DNA from: Castellaniella denitrificans
GTDB lineage: Bacteria; Pseudomonadota; Gammaproteobacteria; Burkholderiales; Burkholderiaceae_B
Assembly (NCBI RefSeq): GCF_042653765.1
Contig: NZ_JBHSEZ010000001.1
Coordinates: 1,109,478 to 1,173,477 of the forward strand
Length of the DNA stretch: 64,000 bases
Reading direction: 5' to 3'
Part shown: positions 16,618 through 27,054 of the stretch, one piece after another
Numbering within the stretch: position 1 is the first letter of the stretch
Layout: each line of letters begins with the position of its first letter
Made by a program: the position numbers and the translations under genes
The notes under the pieces: generated by a model
Seen by the model: only the letters and a program-made list of their open reading frames with translations
Database searches by the model: none
Told to the model about the DNA's origin: nothing

Positions 16618-17531
16618 GATGATCTCTGTCCTTCCCAATAACCGGGCTCATGATAATGGCTTCTCAGGTCGTCGATGAAATAGCGCACCTTGGCCGGCAG
16701 GTAGCGCTGCTGCGGATAGACGGCCTGGATATCGTAGGCGGGCAGGGCGAACTCGTCGAGCACCGTCACCAGTTCGCCGCGCTTCAGTTCGCGCTGGATC
16801 TCCCAGGTGGATCGCCAGCCGATGCCCAGCCCCTGGCGCACCCAGCGGTACAGCAGTTCGCCGTCGTTGCAGGCCAGGTCGCCGCGCACCCGCACGGCGA
16901 AGGGCTTGCCGTCGCGCACGAAGGTCCAGCCGCGATGCTGTCCGCCCTGGAGGTTGAAGGCCAGGCAGTTGTGCCGCGCCAGGTCCTCGGGCACGCGCGG
17001 CACGCCGTGCGACTCGAAATAGGCGGGCGTGCCGCAGACCACGCGGCGGTTCGGATACAGGCGCACCGCCACGTAGTTCGGATCGGTGACCTCGCCGATG
17101 CGGATCGCCATGTCGTAGCCTTCGCGCACCAGGTCCACCACGCTGTCGGTGAAATTGAAGGACAGCGCCAGGTCCGGGTAGCGCTCGCGGAACGCCAGCG
17201 CATGCGGGGCCACGTGCAGGCGCCCGAACGAGGCCGGCGCCGACACCACCAGGTGGCCGGCGAGCGACCGGCCCCGGGACATGATGCTGGCGTCGGCGGC
17301 ATCGAAATCCTGGATCAGCTGCTGGCAGTGCTCCAGGTAGCGTTCGCCCAGGTCCGTCAGCACCAGGCCGCGCGTGGACCGGTGCATCAGCTGCACCCCC
17401 AGGCGCTTTTCCAGCGCCGTCAGGCGGCGCCCCATGATGACCGGGGTCACGCCCTCGATCAGGGCCGCGGCGGCGAAGCTGCCCTGCTCTGCAATCAATA
17501 CAAAACTGCGTATCTCGGTATAGCGGCTCAA
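16614..17531 (-). CDS. LysR-family transcriptional regulator, likely controls the glyoxylate operon
   Basis: A 305-residue LysR protein. The N-terminal helix-turn-helix spans about residues 1-60 (SFAAAALIEGVTPVIMGRRLT); the effector domain follows. The start is a TTG at 17531 with GGGGG seven bases upstream, giving MSRYTEIRSFVLIAEQGSF, the usual LysR start; longer frames add unlike residues. The unusual SFAAAALIEGVTPV (AA where SxTxAA is common) matches a subgroup of LysRs found next to gcl. It is divergent from gcl with a 221-base gap, so it is the best candidate regulator of that operon. Confidence 0.85.
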   Translation of the reverse strand: MSRYTEIRSFVLIAEQGSFAAAALIEGVTPVIMGRRLTALEKRLGVQLMHRSTRGLVLTDLGERYLEHCQQLIQDFDAADASIMSRGRSLAGHLVVSAPASFGRLHVAPHALAFRERYPDLALSFNFTDSVVDLVREGYDMAIRIGEVTDPNYVAVRLYPNRRVVCGTPAYFESHGVPRVPEDLARHNCLAFNLQGGQHRGWTFVRDGKPFAVRVRGDLACNDGELLYRWVRQGLGIGWRSTWEIQRELKRGELVTVLDEFALPAYDIQAVYPQQRYLPAKVRYFIDDLRSHYHEPGYWEGQRSS

Positions 17532-17752
17532 GGCGACCCCCGCTGACTGGAAAGACCCGCAAAACACGACCGTACAAGAGGAATCCGGACGAAACCGGCA
17601 TGTCCCGGGTCCATGGAATTCTACCCCAGACCCGCCACACAACATACAAATAGTATCGACAGAAGCGAGGGGGACTGGGATTCCTGCGCCAGGACGATTT
17701 CTTTATTCTGGTCCCGTCAACGAATGAACGTCCGATCGATCCAGGAGAAATC

Positions 17753-19534
<1,782 letters not shown>

Positions 19535-19548
19535 AGGAGTCACACGAC

Positions 19549-20325
19549 ATGCCCAAATTCGCCGCCAACCTGTCGATGCTGTTCACCGAGATCGACTTCC
19601 TGGACCGCTTCCAGGCCGCCGCCAAGGCCGGCTTCAAGGGGGTCGAATACCTGTTCCCCTACGCCTACGACAAGCAGGAACTGGCCCGGCGCCTGAAGGA
19701 CAACGACCTGGTCCAGGTGCTGCACAACCTGCCCGCCGGCGACTGGGAGGCCGGCGAGCGCGGCATCGCCTGCCACCCCGGCCGCGTCGAGGAATTCAGG
19801 CAGGGCGTCGCCCGCGCCATCGAATACGCCCAGGCCCTGGGCTGCCCGCAGCTCAACTGCCTGGCCGGCAAGGTCCCCGCGGGCGTGGACCCCGCCACGG
19901 CTCACAGGACCTTCGTCGAGAACCTGCGCTACGCGGCCGCCGAACTGAAGAAGGCCGGCATCCGCCTGGTGATCGAACCCATCAACACCTTCGACATCCC
20001 GGGCTTCTTCCTGTCGCGCACCGACCAGGCGCTGGCCATCATCGCCGAAGTCGGCTCCGACAACCTGCGCGTGCAGTACGACATCTACCACGCGCAGCGC
20101 ATGGAAGGAGAACTGGGCAACACGATCGGCAAGCACCTGGGCTCCATCGGCCACATCCAGCTCGCCGACAACCCCGGGCGCAACGAACCGGGCACCGGCG
20201 AGATCAACTACCGCTGGCTGCTGCGCCACATCGACGCCGTCGGCTACGACGGCTGGATCGGCTGCGAGTACAAGCCGGCCGGCCGCACCGAGGACGGCCT
20301 GGGCTGGATCCAGGCACTGGCCTGA
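19549..20325 (+). CDS. hyi: Hydroxypyruvate isomerase
   Basis: A 258-residue TIM-barrel protein of the xylose-isomerase-like family, interconverting hydroxypyruvate and tartronate semialdehyde. Diagnostic stretches include FAANLSMLFTEIDFLDRF, VIEPINTFDIPGFFLS (first metal-binding Glu) and QYDIYHAQRMEGEL; the final acidic metal ligand is in IGCEYKP. Ribosome site AAGGAG. It sits between gcl and the reductase, the usual order in bacterial glyoxylate clusters. Confidence 0.95.
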   Translation: MPKFAANLSMLFTEIDFLDRFQAAAKAGFKGVEYLFPYAYDKQELARRLKDNDLVQVLHNLPAGDWEAGERGIACHPGRVEEFRQGVARAIEYAQALGCPQLNCLAGKVPAGVDPATAHRTFVENLRYAAAELKKAGIRLVIEPINTFDIPGFFLSRTDQALAIIAEVGSDNLRVQYDIYHAQRMEGELGNTIGKHLGSIGHIQLADNPGRNEPGTGEINYRWLLRHIDAVGYDGWIGCEYKPAGRTEDGLGWIQALA

Positions 20326-20376
20326 CCCGTCCGGGCACAGCTTACGCAACGACACGAACCCACAAGGAGAACTCAC

Positions 20377-21267
20377 ATGGCCAACATCGGTTTCATCGGT
20401 CTGGGCATCATGGGCACCCCCATGGCCGCCAACCTCATCCAGGGCGGCCACACCCTGGCCACCTTCACCCACGGCAAGACGCCGCAGAGCCTGCTGGACG
20501 CGGGCGCCAAGGCGCTGGCCAACGCGACCGAGGTCGCCAAGGCCTCCGACATCGTCATCGTCATGGTGCCCGACACGCCCGACGTCGAAGCCGTGCTGTT
20601 CGGCGAGAACGGCGTGGCCGCCGGCCTGAGCAAGGGCAAGATCGTCATCGACATGAGCTCGATCTCGCCCGTCGCCACCAAGGAATTCGCCAAGAAGATC
20701 AACGCGCTGGGCTGCGAATACCTGGACGCCCCGGTGTCCGGCGGCGAAGTCGGCGCCAAGGCCGCCAGCCTGACCATCATGATCGGCGGCAGCCAGGCCG
20801 CCTTCGACCAGTGCAAGCCGATCTTCGAGCTGATGGGCAAGAACATCACCCTGGTCGGCGGCAACGGCGACGGCCAGACCACCAAGGTCGCCAACCAGAT
20901 CATCGTCGCCCTGACCATCGAGGCCGTGGGCGAAGCCCTGGTGCTGGCCTCCAAGGCCGGCGCCGATCCGGCCAAGGTCCGCCAGGCGCTGATGGGCGGC
21001 TTCGCCAGCTCGCGCATCCTGGAAGTGCACGGCGAACGCATGGTCAAGCGCACCTTCGATCCGGGCTTCCGCATCAACCTGCACCAGAAGGACCTGAACC
21101 TGGCCCTGACCACCGCCCGCCAGCTGGGGCTGTCCCTGCCCAGCACGGCCGTGGCCCAGGAACTGTTCAACGCCTGCGTGGCCCACGGCGGCGCCGGCTG
21201 GGACCACTCCGGCATGGTGCGCGCGCTGGAAATCCTGGCCAACCACGAAATCGGCCAGTCAGCGTAA
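20377..21267 (+). CDS. glxR: 2-hydroxy-3-oxopropionate (tartronate semialdehyde) reductase
   Basis: A 296-residue beta-hydroxyacid dehydrogenase giving D-glycerate from tartronate semialdehyde with NAD(P)H. The Rossmann motif is IGFIGLGIMGTPMAANL, the substrate-binding loop is DAPVSGGEVGAK (residues 117-128), and the catalytic Lys is Lys170 in GQTTKVANQ. Full family length. Ribosome site AAGGAGA. It is followed by 141 bases with no clear terminator before the glycerate kinase gene. Confidence 0.95.
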   Translation: MANIGFIGLGIMGTPMAANLIQGGHTLATFTHGKTPQSLLDAGAKALANATEVAKASDIVIVMVPDTPDVEAVLFGENGVAAGLSKGKIVIDMSSISPVATKEFAKKINALGCEYLDAPVSGGEVGAKAASLTIMIGGSQAAFDQCKPIFELMGKNITLVGGNGDGQTTKVANQIIVALTIEAVGEALVLASKAGADPAKVRQALMGGFASSRILEVHGERMVKRTFDPGFRINLHQKDLNLALTTARQLGLSLPSTAVAQELFNACVAHGGAGWDHSGMVRALEILANHEIGQSA

Positions 21268-21408
21268 GCTGAACCCCCGCACCTTGTCCGGCGGACCCGC
21301 CCATCGCGCAGGGGGCCGCTCGCCGGGCAGGGCGCAAACCCCGGCGGCCTCCCGGCCGTCGCGGCTTGCGACGCCGCTGACCCCCCTTACCCTCGGGATG
21401 GACGCACC

Positions 21409-22671
21409 ATGAACCTCTCGCCCCGCGAGCTTCTCACCCGCATGTTCCAGGCGGCCGTACGCGCCGCCCAGCCCGAACACTGCATCCCCGCCTTCCTGCC
21501 GCAACGGCCCAAGGGGCGCACGATCGTCATCGGTGCCGGCAAGGCCTCGGCCGCCATGGCGCAGGCCTTCGAGCGGCACTGGTCCGGCCCCATCGAGGGG
21601 CTGGTGGTCACCCGCTACGGCTACGCCGTGCCCTGCGAGCGCATCGAGATCGTCGAGGCCGCCCATCCGGTGCCCGACGAGGCCGGCGAGACCGCCGCCC
21701 GGCGGCTGTTCGAACAGGTGGCCGGCCTGACGGCCGACGACCTGGTGGTCTGCCTGATCTCGGGCGGCGGCTCCTCGCTGCTGCCCGTGCCGGGCGCCGG
21801 CGTGACCCTGGCCGACAAGCAGGCCATCAACCGCGCCCTGCTGAAATCGGGCGCCACGATCTCCGAGATGAACTGCGTGCGCCGCCACCTGTCGGGCATC
21901 AAGGGCGGCCGGCTCGCGGCGGCCTGCGCCCCCGCGCGCGTGGTCAACCTGCTGATCTCCGACGTCCCAGGCGACCAGCCCTGCGACATCGCCTCCGGCC
22001 CGACCGTGGCCGACCCGAGCACCTGCGCCGACGCGCTGGAGATCGTGCGCCGCTACGGCATCGGCCTGCCGGCGGGCGCGCGCCGCCTGCTGGAATCCGG
22101 CGAGGGCGAGACCCTCAAGCCCGGCGACGCCCGGCTGGCGCGCGTCGAGACCCACCTGATCGCCACGCCCCAGATGGCCCTGGAAGCCGCCGCCTCGGTG
22201 GCCCGCGAGGCTGGCGTCACGCCGCTGCTGCTGGGCGACCGCATCGAAGGCGAGGCCCGCGACGTCGGCAAGGTCCTGGGCGGCATCGCCCTGCAGGTGC
22301 GCGCGCACGGCCAGCCGGCGCCCGCGCCCTGCGTGCTGCTGTCCGGCGGCGAGACCACCGTCACCGTGCGCGGCCAGGGCCGCGGCGGGCGCAACGTCGA
22401 ATGCCTGCTGTCCCTGGCGATCGCCCTGGACGGCGCCCGGGACGTCCACGCCCTGGCCGGCGACACCGACGGCGTGGACGGCCAGGAAGAAATCGCCGGC
22501 GCCCTGATCGGCCCCGACACCCTGGCACGCGCCTGGGCGGCCGGCATGCCGCCGCGCGCGCACCTGAACGACAACGACGGCCATGGCTTTTTCGAACGCC
22601 TGGGCGATTCCCTGATCACCGGCCCCACCCTGACCAACGTCAACGATTTCCGCGCCATCCTGGTTCTCTGA
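21409..22671 (+). CDS. Glycerate 2-kinase, MOFRL family (TtuD/GckA type)
   Basis: A 420-residue kinase of the DUF4147/MOFRL family phosphorylating D-glycerate, in this family at the 2-position to give 2-phosphoglycerate. The nucleotide-binding domain has VIGAGKASAAMAQAFE near residue 43 and CLISGGGSSLLPVP near residue 120; the C-terminal MOFRL domain contains GRGGRNVECLLSLAIAL and AGDTDGVDG. 2-Phosphoglycerate enters lower glycolysis, which fits the pyruvate kinase gene two places on. Often annotated hydroxypyruvate reductase (TtuD) from older literature; kinase is the better call. Confidence 0.92.
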   Translation: MNLSPRELLTRMFQAAVRAAQPEHCIPAFLPQRPKGRTIVIGAGKASAAMAQAFERHWSGPIEGLVVTRYGYAVPCERIEIVEAAHPVPDEAGETAARRLFEQVAGLTADDLVVCLISGGGSSLLPVPGAGVTLADKQAINRALLKSGATISEMNCVRRHLSGIKGGRLAAACAPARVVNLLISDVPGDQPCDIASGPTVADPSTCADALEIVRRYGIGLPAGARRLLESGEGETLKPGDARLARVETHLIATPQMALEAAASVAREAGVTPLLLGDRIEGEARDVGKVLGGIALQVRAHGQPAPAPCVLLSGGETTVTVRGQGRGGRNVECLLSLAIALDGARDVHALAGDTDGVDGQEEIAGALIGPDTLARAWAAGMPPRAHLNDNDGHGFFERLGDSLITGPTLTNVNDFRAILVL

Positions 22672-22703
22672 ACCCGGCGGCGCCCCCCAGGAGACACCTC
22701 ATC

Positions 22704-23135
22704 ATGAAGACCATCCGAGTCCTGACTCTGGAAGACGCGCGCCGCATGGCGGCGGCCGCCGAAGGCGAGGCCCGCCGCAGCGGCTGGAACGTCAGCATCG
22801 CCATCTGCGACGTCGGCGGCCACGCCCTGTGGCTGCAGCGCATGGACGGCGCACCCCTCATGAGCGCCCAGATCGCGCCGGAAAAGGCCCGCGCCTGCGT
22901 CCTCAGCGGCAAGCCCAGCAAGGTCTACGAAGACATGGTCAACCAGGGCCGCATCGCCGCCCTGTCCATGCCGGTCGTGCCCCTGGAAGGCGGCGAGCCC
23001 ATCTATTTCGACGGCAGCGTCATCGGCGCGGTCGGCGTGTCCGGCGTGCAAGCCGGGCAGGACGCCCAGGTGGCCCGCGCCGGCGTCGCCGCCCTGGACG
23101 GCGCCGACCACCTCTACGCGGGAGCCCAATCATGA
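22704..23135 (+). CDS. GlcG/HbpS-like (DUF336) protein
   Basis: A 143-residue protein of the heme-binding HbpS/GlcG fold: MKTIRVLTLEDARRMAAAAE at the start, VSIAICDVGGHALWLQRMDGA in the centre and IGAVGVSGVQAGQDAQVARA near the end. The family recurs in glycolate and glyoxylate operons (glcG), but its biochemical role is unsettled; proposals include heme or small-ligand sensing. It has no signal peptide here. Its ribosome site is AGGAGA and its stop overlaps the pyruvate kinase start (ATGA), so the two are coupled. Confidence 0.85.
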   Translation: MKTIRVLTLEDARRMAAAAEGEARRSGWNVSIAICDVGGHALWLQRMDGAPLMSAQIAPEKARACVLSGKPSKVYEDMVNQGRIAALSMPVVPLEGGEPIYFDGSVIGAVGVSGVQAGQDAQVARAGVAALDGADHLYAGAQS

Positions 23136-24556
23136 AGGCCGACCGTCGCGCCCGCATCCTGGCCACCCTGGGGCCGGCCAGCTCCACCCTCGAACAGATC
23201 CGCGCCCTGGCCCGGGCCGGCGCCAACGTGTTCCGCCTGAACTTCAGCCATGGATCGCACGAGGACCACGCCGAACGCCACCGCCTCATCCGCCAGGTCG
23301 AACAGGAACTGGGCCATCCCATCGGCATCCTGATGGACCTGCAGGGGCCGAAGCTGCGCGTGGGCCGGATCGCCGGAGGCAAGGCCGTCCTGGCGGCGGG
23401 CCAGTCCTTCCGCCTGGACCTGGACCCCGCCGAGGGCGATGCCGCGCGCGCCAACCTGCCGCACCCGGAAATCTTCGCCGCCCTGGAAGACGGCACCGAC
23501 CTGCTGCTGGACGACGGCAAGCTGCGCCTGCGCGTGGACCGCCACGGCCCGGACTTCGCCGAGACCACCGTGCTGGTGGGCGGCCCGCTGTCCGACCGCA
23601 AGGGCGTCAACGTGCCCGGCGTCATCCTGCCGATCTCCCCGCTCACGCCCAAGGACCGCGCCGACCTGGAATTCGGCCTGTCGCTGGGCGTGGACTGGGT
23701 CGCCCTGTCCTTCGTTCAGCGCCCGGAGGACATCGTCGAGGCGCGCGGCCTGATCGGCAACCGCGCCTGGATCATGGCCAAGCTCGAAAAGCCCGCGGCC
23801 ATCGAGCACCTGGACGCCATCGTGGCGCAGGCCGACGGCATCATGGTGGCGCGCGGCGACCTGGGCGTGGAACTGCCCCCGCAGCGCGTGCCCATCCTGC
23901 AGCAGCGCATCGTGCGCCGCGCGCGGGCGGCCGGCAAGCCCGTCGTGGTGGCCACCCAGATGCTGGAATCCATGATCACCGCGCCCGTGCCCACCCGCGC
24001 CGAGGCCTCGGACGTCGCCACCGCCGTCTACAGCGGCGCCGACGCCGTCATGCTGTCGGCCGAATCGGCCTCGGGCCAGTATCCGGTCGAGGCGGTCACC
24101 ATCATGGAGCACATCATCCGCGAGGTCGAGTCCGACCCTTCCTGGCGCGCCGGCCTGGACGCCAGCCACAGCCCGGCCGAAGCCAACATCCCGGACGCCA
24201 TCTGCTGCGCCCTGCGCCGCGTCGCGGGCCTGCTGGAGCCGGCCGCGACGGTGGCCTACACGGCCTCGGGCTTCAGCGCCCTGCGCGCCAGCCGCGAGCG
24301 CCCCTCCACGCCGATCCTGGCCCTGACCTCGCAGCCGGAGACGGCCCGCCGCCTGGCCCTGGCCTGGGGCGTGCGCCCGGTCCACTTCCCCGAGCAGCTG
24401 CGCGAATCGACCGAAATGATCGACCGGGCCACCGCCGCCGCCCGCCAGGCCGGGCTGGCCGAGGCGGGCGACACGCTGATCGTGATCGCCGGCCTGCCGT
24501 TCGGGCGCAGCGGCAGCACCAACCTGCTGCACATCGCCCAGGTACCGGAAAAATAA
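23132..24556 (+). CDS. pyk: Pyruvate kinase
   Basis: A 474-residue pyruvate kinase. The N-terminal ARILATLGPASS and FRLNFSHGSHEDH motifs supply substrate Arg and nucleotide contacts; IMAKLEKPAAIEHLD holds the catalytic Lys-x-Glu; VARGDLGVELP binds the metal; VATQMLESMI is the signature loop. The C-terminal domain is typical of allosteric bacterial enzymes. Its location at the end of the glyoxylate operon, translationally coupled to the GlcG-like gene, means phosphoenolpyruvate made from glycerate is turned to pyruvate as part of the same regulon. A housekeeping pyruvate kinase may exist elsewhere. Confidence 0.96.
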   Translation: MKADRRARILATLGPASSTLEQIRALARAGANVFRLNFSHGSHEDHAERHRLIRQVEQELGHPIGILMDLQGPKLRVGRIAGGKAVLAAGQSFRLDLDPAEGDAARANLPHPEIFAALEDGTDLLLDDGKLRLRVDRHGPDFAETTVLVGGPLSDRKGVNVPGVILPISPLTPKDRADLEFGLSLGVDWVALSFVQRPEDIVEARGLIGNRAWIMAKLEKPAAIEHLDAIVAQADGIMVARGDLGVELPPQRVPILQQRIVRRARAAGKPVVVATQMLESMITAPVPTRAEASDVATAVYSGADAVMLSAESASGQYPVEAVTIMEHIIREVESDPSWRAGLDASHSPAEANIPDAICCALRRVAGLLEPAATVAYTASGFSALRASRERPSTPILALTSQPETARRLALAWGVRPVHFPEQLRESTEMIDRATAAARQAGLAEAGDTLIVIAGLPFGRSGSTNLLHIAQVPEK

Positions 24557-24582
24557 GCACTATCCGGACCGGCATATAGCCC

Positions 24583-24614
24583 GCCCGCTTCCCAGGAAGC
24601 GGGCGTTTTCTTTT
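24583..24614 (+). terminator. Rho-independent terminator after pyk
   Basis: A perfect 10-bp stem (24583-24592 with 24595-24604) is followed by TTTT-C-TTTT. It ends the gcl-pyk operon. Confidence 0.9.
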
Positions 24615-24629
24615 GCGCGACAGGCACTT

Positions 24630-24666
24630 GCGCACGCATGCCGGCCCGCCGCCGGCATGCGTGCGC
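24630..24666. promoter_or_regulatory. 16-bp perfect inverted repeat upstream of the malate synthase promoter
   Basis: GCGCACGCATGCCGGC (24630-24645) and its exact complement (24651-24666) are separated by five bases. No T-run follows, so it is not a standard terminator. It ends three bases before the -35 of the glcB promoter, so it may be an operator or a boundary element. Confidence 0.55.
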
Positions 24667-24669
24667 CCT

Positions 24670-24697
24670 TTAACTCTTATAGAAGACTGCCTATAAT
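24670..24697 (+). promoter_or_regulatory. Probable sigma-70 promoter of malate synthase G
   Basis: A consensus -10 TATAAT (24692-24697) lies 16 bases after TTAACT (24670-24675; TTTAAC one base earlier gives 17). Transcription would start near 24704, about 28 bases before the ATG. Confidence 0.65.
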
Positions 24698-24731
24698 CCA
24701 AGATTGACTTCCAGCTCATCCAAGGACCATC

Positions 24732-26906
24732 ATGACCGATCGCATCTCCAGCCATGGACTCCAGATCGCCGCCTCGCTGCACCGCTTCCTCGAACAGGAA
24801 GCCCTGCCGGGCACGGGCATCCAGCCGGCCGCCTTCTGGGAAGGCCTGTCGGCGGTCATTCATGACCTCGCCCCCAGGAACCGCGCCCTGCTGGCCGAAC
24901 GCGACCGCCTCCAGGCCGCCCTGGACGACTGGTACGCCCAGCATCCCGGTCCCGTCGCCGACCCGGCCGCCTACCGCGCCTTCCTGAAGGAAATCGGCTA
25001 CCTGAAGGACGCTCCCGCCCAGGTCGCCGTCACCACGGCGAACGTCGACACCGAGATCACCGCCCAGGCCGGCCCGCAACTGGTCGTGCCGGTGATGAAC
25101 GCCCGCTACGCCCTGAACGCCGCCAATGCCCGCTGGGGCAGCCTGTACGACGCCCTGTACGGCACCGACGCGATCCCCGAGACCGACGGCGCCGGGCGCG
25201 CCGGCGGCTACAACCCGGTGCGCGGCGCGCGCGTCATCGCCTTCGCCCGCCGCTTCCTGGACGAAAGCTTCCCCCTGGCCAGCGGTTCGCACGGCGAAGC
25301 CACGGCCTACGCCGTCGTCCAGGGCGGCCTGCGCGTCACGCTGCAGGACGGCACGGTCACCGGCCTGGCCGACGACGGCGCCTTCCTGGGCCACCGCGGC
25401 GACGCCGCCGCCCCGCAGGCCCTGGTCCTGCGCCACCACGGCCTGCACATCGAGATCCAGTTCGACGCGAACCATCCCATCGGCAGGACCGACCCCGCCC
25501 ACATCAAGGACGTGGTCGTCGAGGCGGCCCTGACCACCATTATGGACTGCGAGGACTCCGTCGCCGCCGTGGACGCGGACGACAAGGTCGTCGCCTACCG
25601 CAACTGGCTGGGCCTGATGAAGGGCGACCTGTCCGAGGACCTGGTCAAGGGCGGCAAGACCATCACCCGCCGCCTGAACCCGGACCGCGAATACACCGCG
25701 CGCGACGGCTCCGCCGCCCGCCTGCACGGCCGTTCGCTGATGTTCGTGCGCAACGTCGGCCACCTGATGACCAACCCGGCCATCCTGGACCGCGACGGGC
25801 GCGAAGTGCCCGAAGGCATCCTGGACGCCGTCTGCACCTCGCTGATCGCCATCCACGACCTGAAGGCGCGCAAGAACTCCCGCACCGGCTCGATCTACAT
25901 CGTCAAGCCGAAGATGCACGGCCCCGACGAAGTCGCCTTCGCCAGCGAGATCTTCGGCCGCGTCGAGCAGTTGCTGGGCCTGGCGCCCAACACGATCAAG
26001 ATGGGCATCATGGACGAGGAACGCCGCACCAGCGTCAACCTCAAGGCCTGCATCGCCGCCGCCACCGAGCGCGTGGTGTTCATCAACACCGGCTTCCTGG
26101 ACCGCACCGGCGACGAACTGCATACGTCCATGCGCGCGGGCGTCATGGTGCGCAAGCACGACATGAAGGCCCAGGCCTGGATCCAGGCCTACGAACTGAA
26201 CAACGTGCAGACCGGCCTGGAATGCGGCCTGCGCGGCCACGCGCAGATCGGCAAGGGCATGTGGGCGATGCCCGACCTGATGGCCGCGATGCTGGAGCAG
26301 AAGGTCAGCCAGGTCAAGGCCGGCGGCAACACCGCCTGGGTGCCGTCCCCCACCGCCGCCACCCTGCACGCCCTGCACTACCACCAGGTCGACGTGGTCG
26401 AAGTGCAGAAATCCCTGGAAAGCCACCACGAAGACTACACCGACCGCATCCTGACCGTGCCGGTCACCGCCGCGCCCACCTGGACGCCCAAGCAGATCCA
26501 GCAGGAGCTGGACAACAACTGCCAGGGCATCCTGGGCTACGTGGTGCGCTGGATCGACCAGGGCGTGGGCTGCTCGAAGGTGCCCGACATCCACGACGTG
26601 GGCCTGATGGAAGACCGCGCCACGCTGCGGATCTCCAGCCAGCACATCGCCAACTGGCTGCTGCACGGCGTCGCCACCCGCGAGCAGGTCGAGGAAACCC
26701 TGCGCCGCATGGCCGCCGTGGTGGACAAGCAGAACGCCGGCGACCCCGCCTACGAGCCGATGGACGGCCATTTCGACACGTCCTGCGCCTTCAAGGCCGC
26801 CAGCGACCTGATCTTCAAGGGCCTGGAGCAGCCCAACGGCTACACCGAGCCGCTGCTGCACCACTGGCGCCAGGTGAAGAAGGCGGAACTGGCCGCGAAG
26901 GCCTGA
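24732..26906 (+). CDS. glcB: Malate synthase G
   Basis: A 724-residue single-chain malate synthase, the length of the G isoform, condensing glyoxylate with acetyl-CoA to malate. Family stretches seen include TTIMDCEDSVAAVDADDK, LHGRSLMFVRNVGHLMTN (with the catalytic Arg region), KMGIMDEERRTSVNLKACI and the C-terminal NWLLHGVATREQVEETL. Ribosome site AAGGA eight bases upstream. Transcribed from its own promoter after the pyk terminator and ended by a terminator at 26949-26980. It complements the glycerate route upstream for glyoxylate use. Confidence 0.97.
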   Translation: MTDRISSHGLQIAASLHRFLEQEALPGTGIQPAAFWEGLSAVIHDLAPRNRALLAERDRLQAALDDWYAQHPGPVADPAAYRAFLKEIGYLKDAPAQVAVTTANVDTEITAQAGPQLVVPVMNARYALNAANARWGSLYDALYGTDAIPETDGAGRAGGYNPVRGARVIAFARRFLDESFPLASGSHGEATAYAVVQGGLRVTLQDGTVTGLADDGAFLGHRGDAAAPQALVLRHHGLHIEIQFDANHPIGRTDPAHIKDVVVEAALTTIMDCEDSVAAVDADDKVVAYRNWLGLMKGDLSEDLVKGGKTITRRLNPDREYTARDGSAARLHGRSLMFVRNVGHLMTNPAILDRDGREVPEGILDAVCTSLIAIHDLKARKNSRTGSIYIVKPKMHGPDEVAFASEIFGRVEQLLGLAPNTIKMGIMDEERRTSVNLKACIAAATERVVFINTGFLDRTGDELHTSMRAGVMVRKHDMKAQAWIQAYELNNVQTGLECGLRGHAQIGKGMWAMPDLMAAMLEQKVSQVKAGGNTAWVPSPTAATLHALHYHQVDVVEVQKSLESHHEDYTDRILTVPVTAAPTWTPKQIQQELDNNCQGILGYVVRWIDQGVGCSKVPDIHDVGLMEDRATLRISSQHIANWLLHGVATREQVEETLRRMAAVVDKQNAGDPAYEPMDGHFDTSCAFKAASDLIFKGLEQPNGYTEPLLHHWRQVKKAELAAKA

Positions 26907-26948
26907 CCGCCCGGGCCGGATCGCCGATCCGGCCGCCACGGGGAACAA

Positions 26949-26980
26949 ACGCCCGGGTCCTTGCGGATCCGGGCGTTTTT
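26949..26980 (+). terminator. Rho-independent terminator after glcB
   Basis: Stem CGCCCGGGTCC / GGATCCGGGCG (one G-T pair) with loop TTGC, followed by TTTTT. Confidence 0.9.
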
Positions 26981-27054
26981 CATGGGGCGAGGTGGCGTCG
27001 CCAACACCGGCCACTCACCGGGACGCGCGGCGCCCCGGCGATCCACCAGGACGA

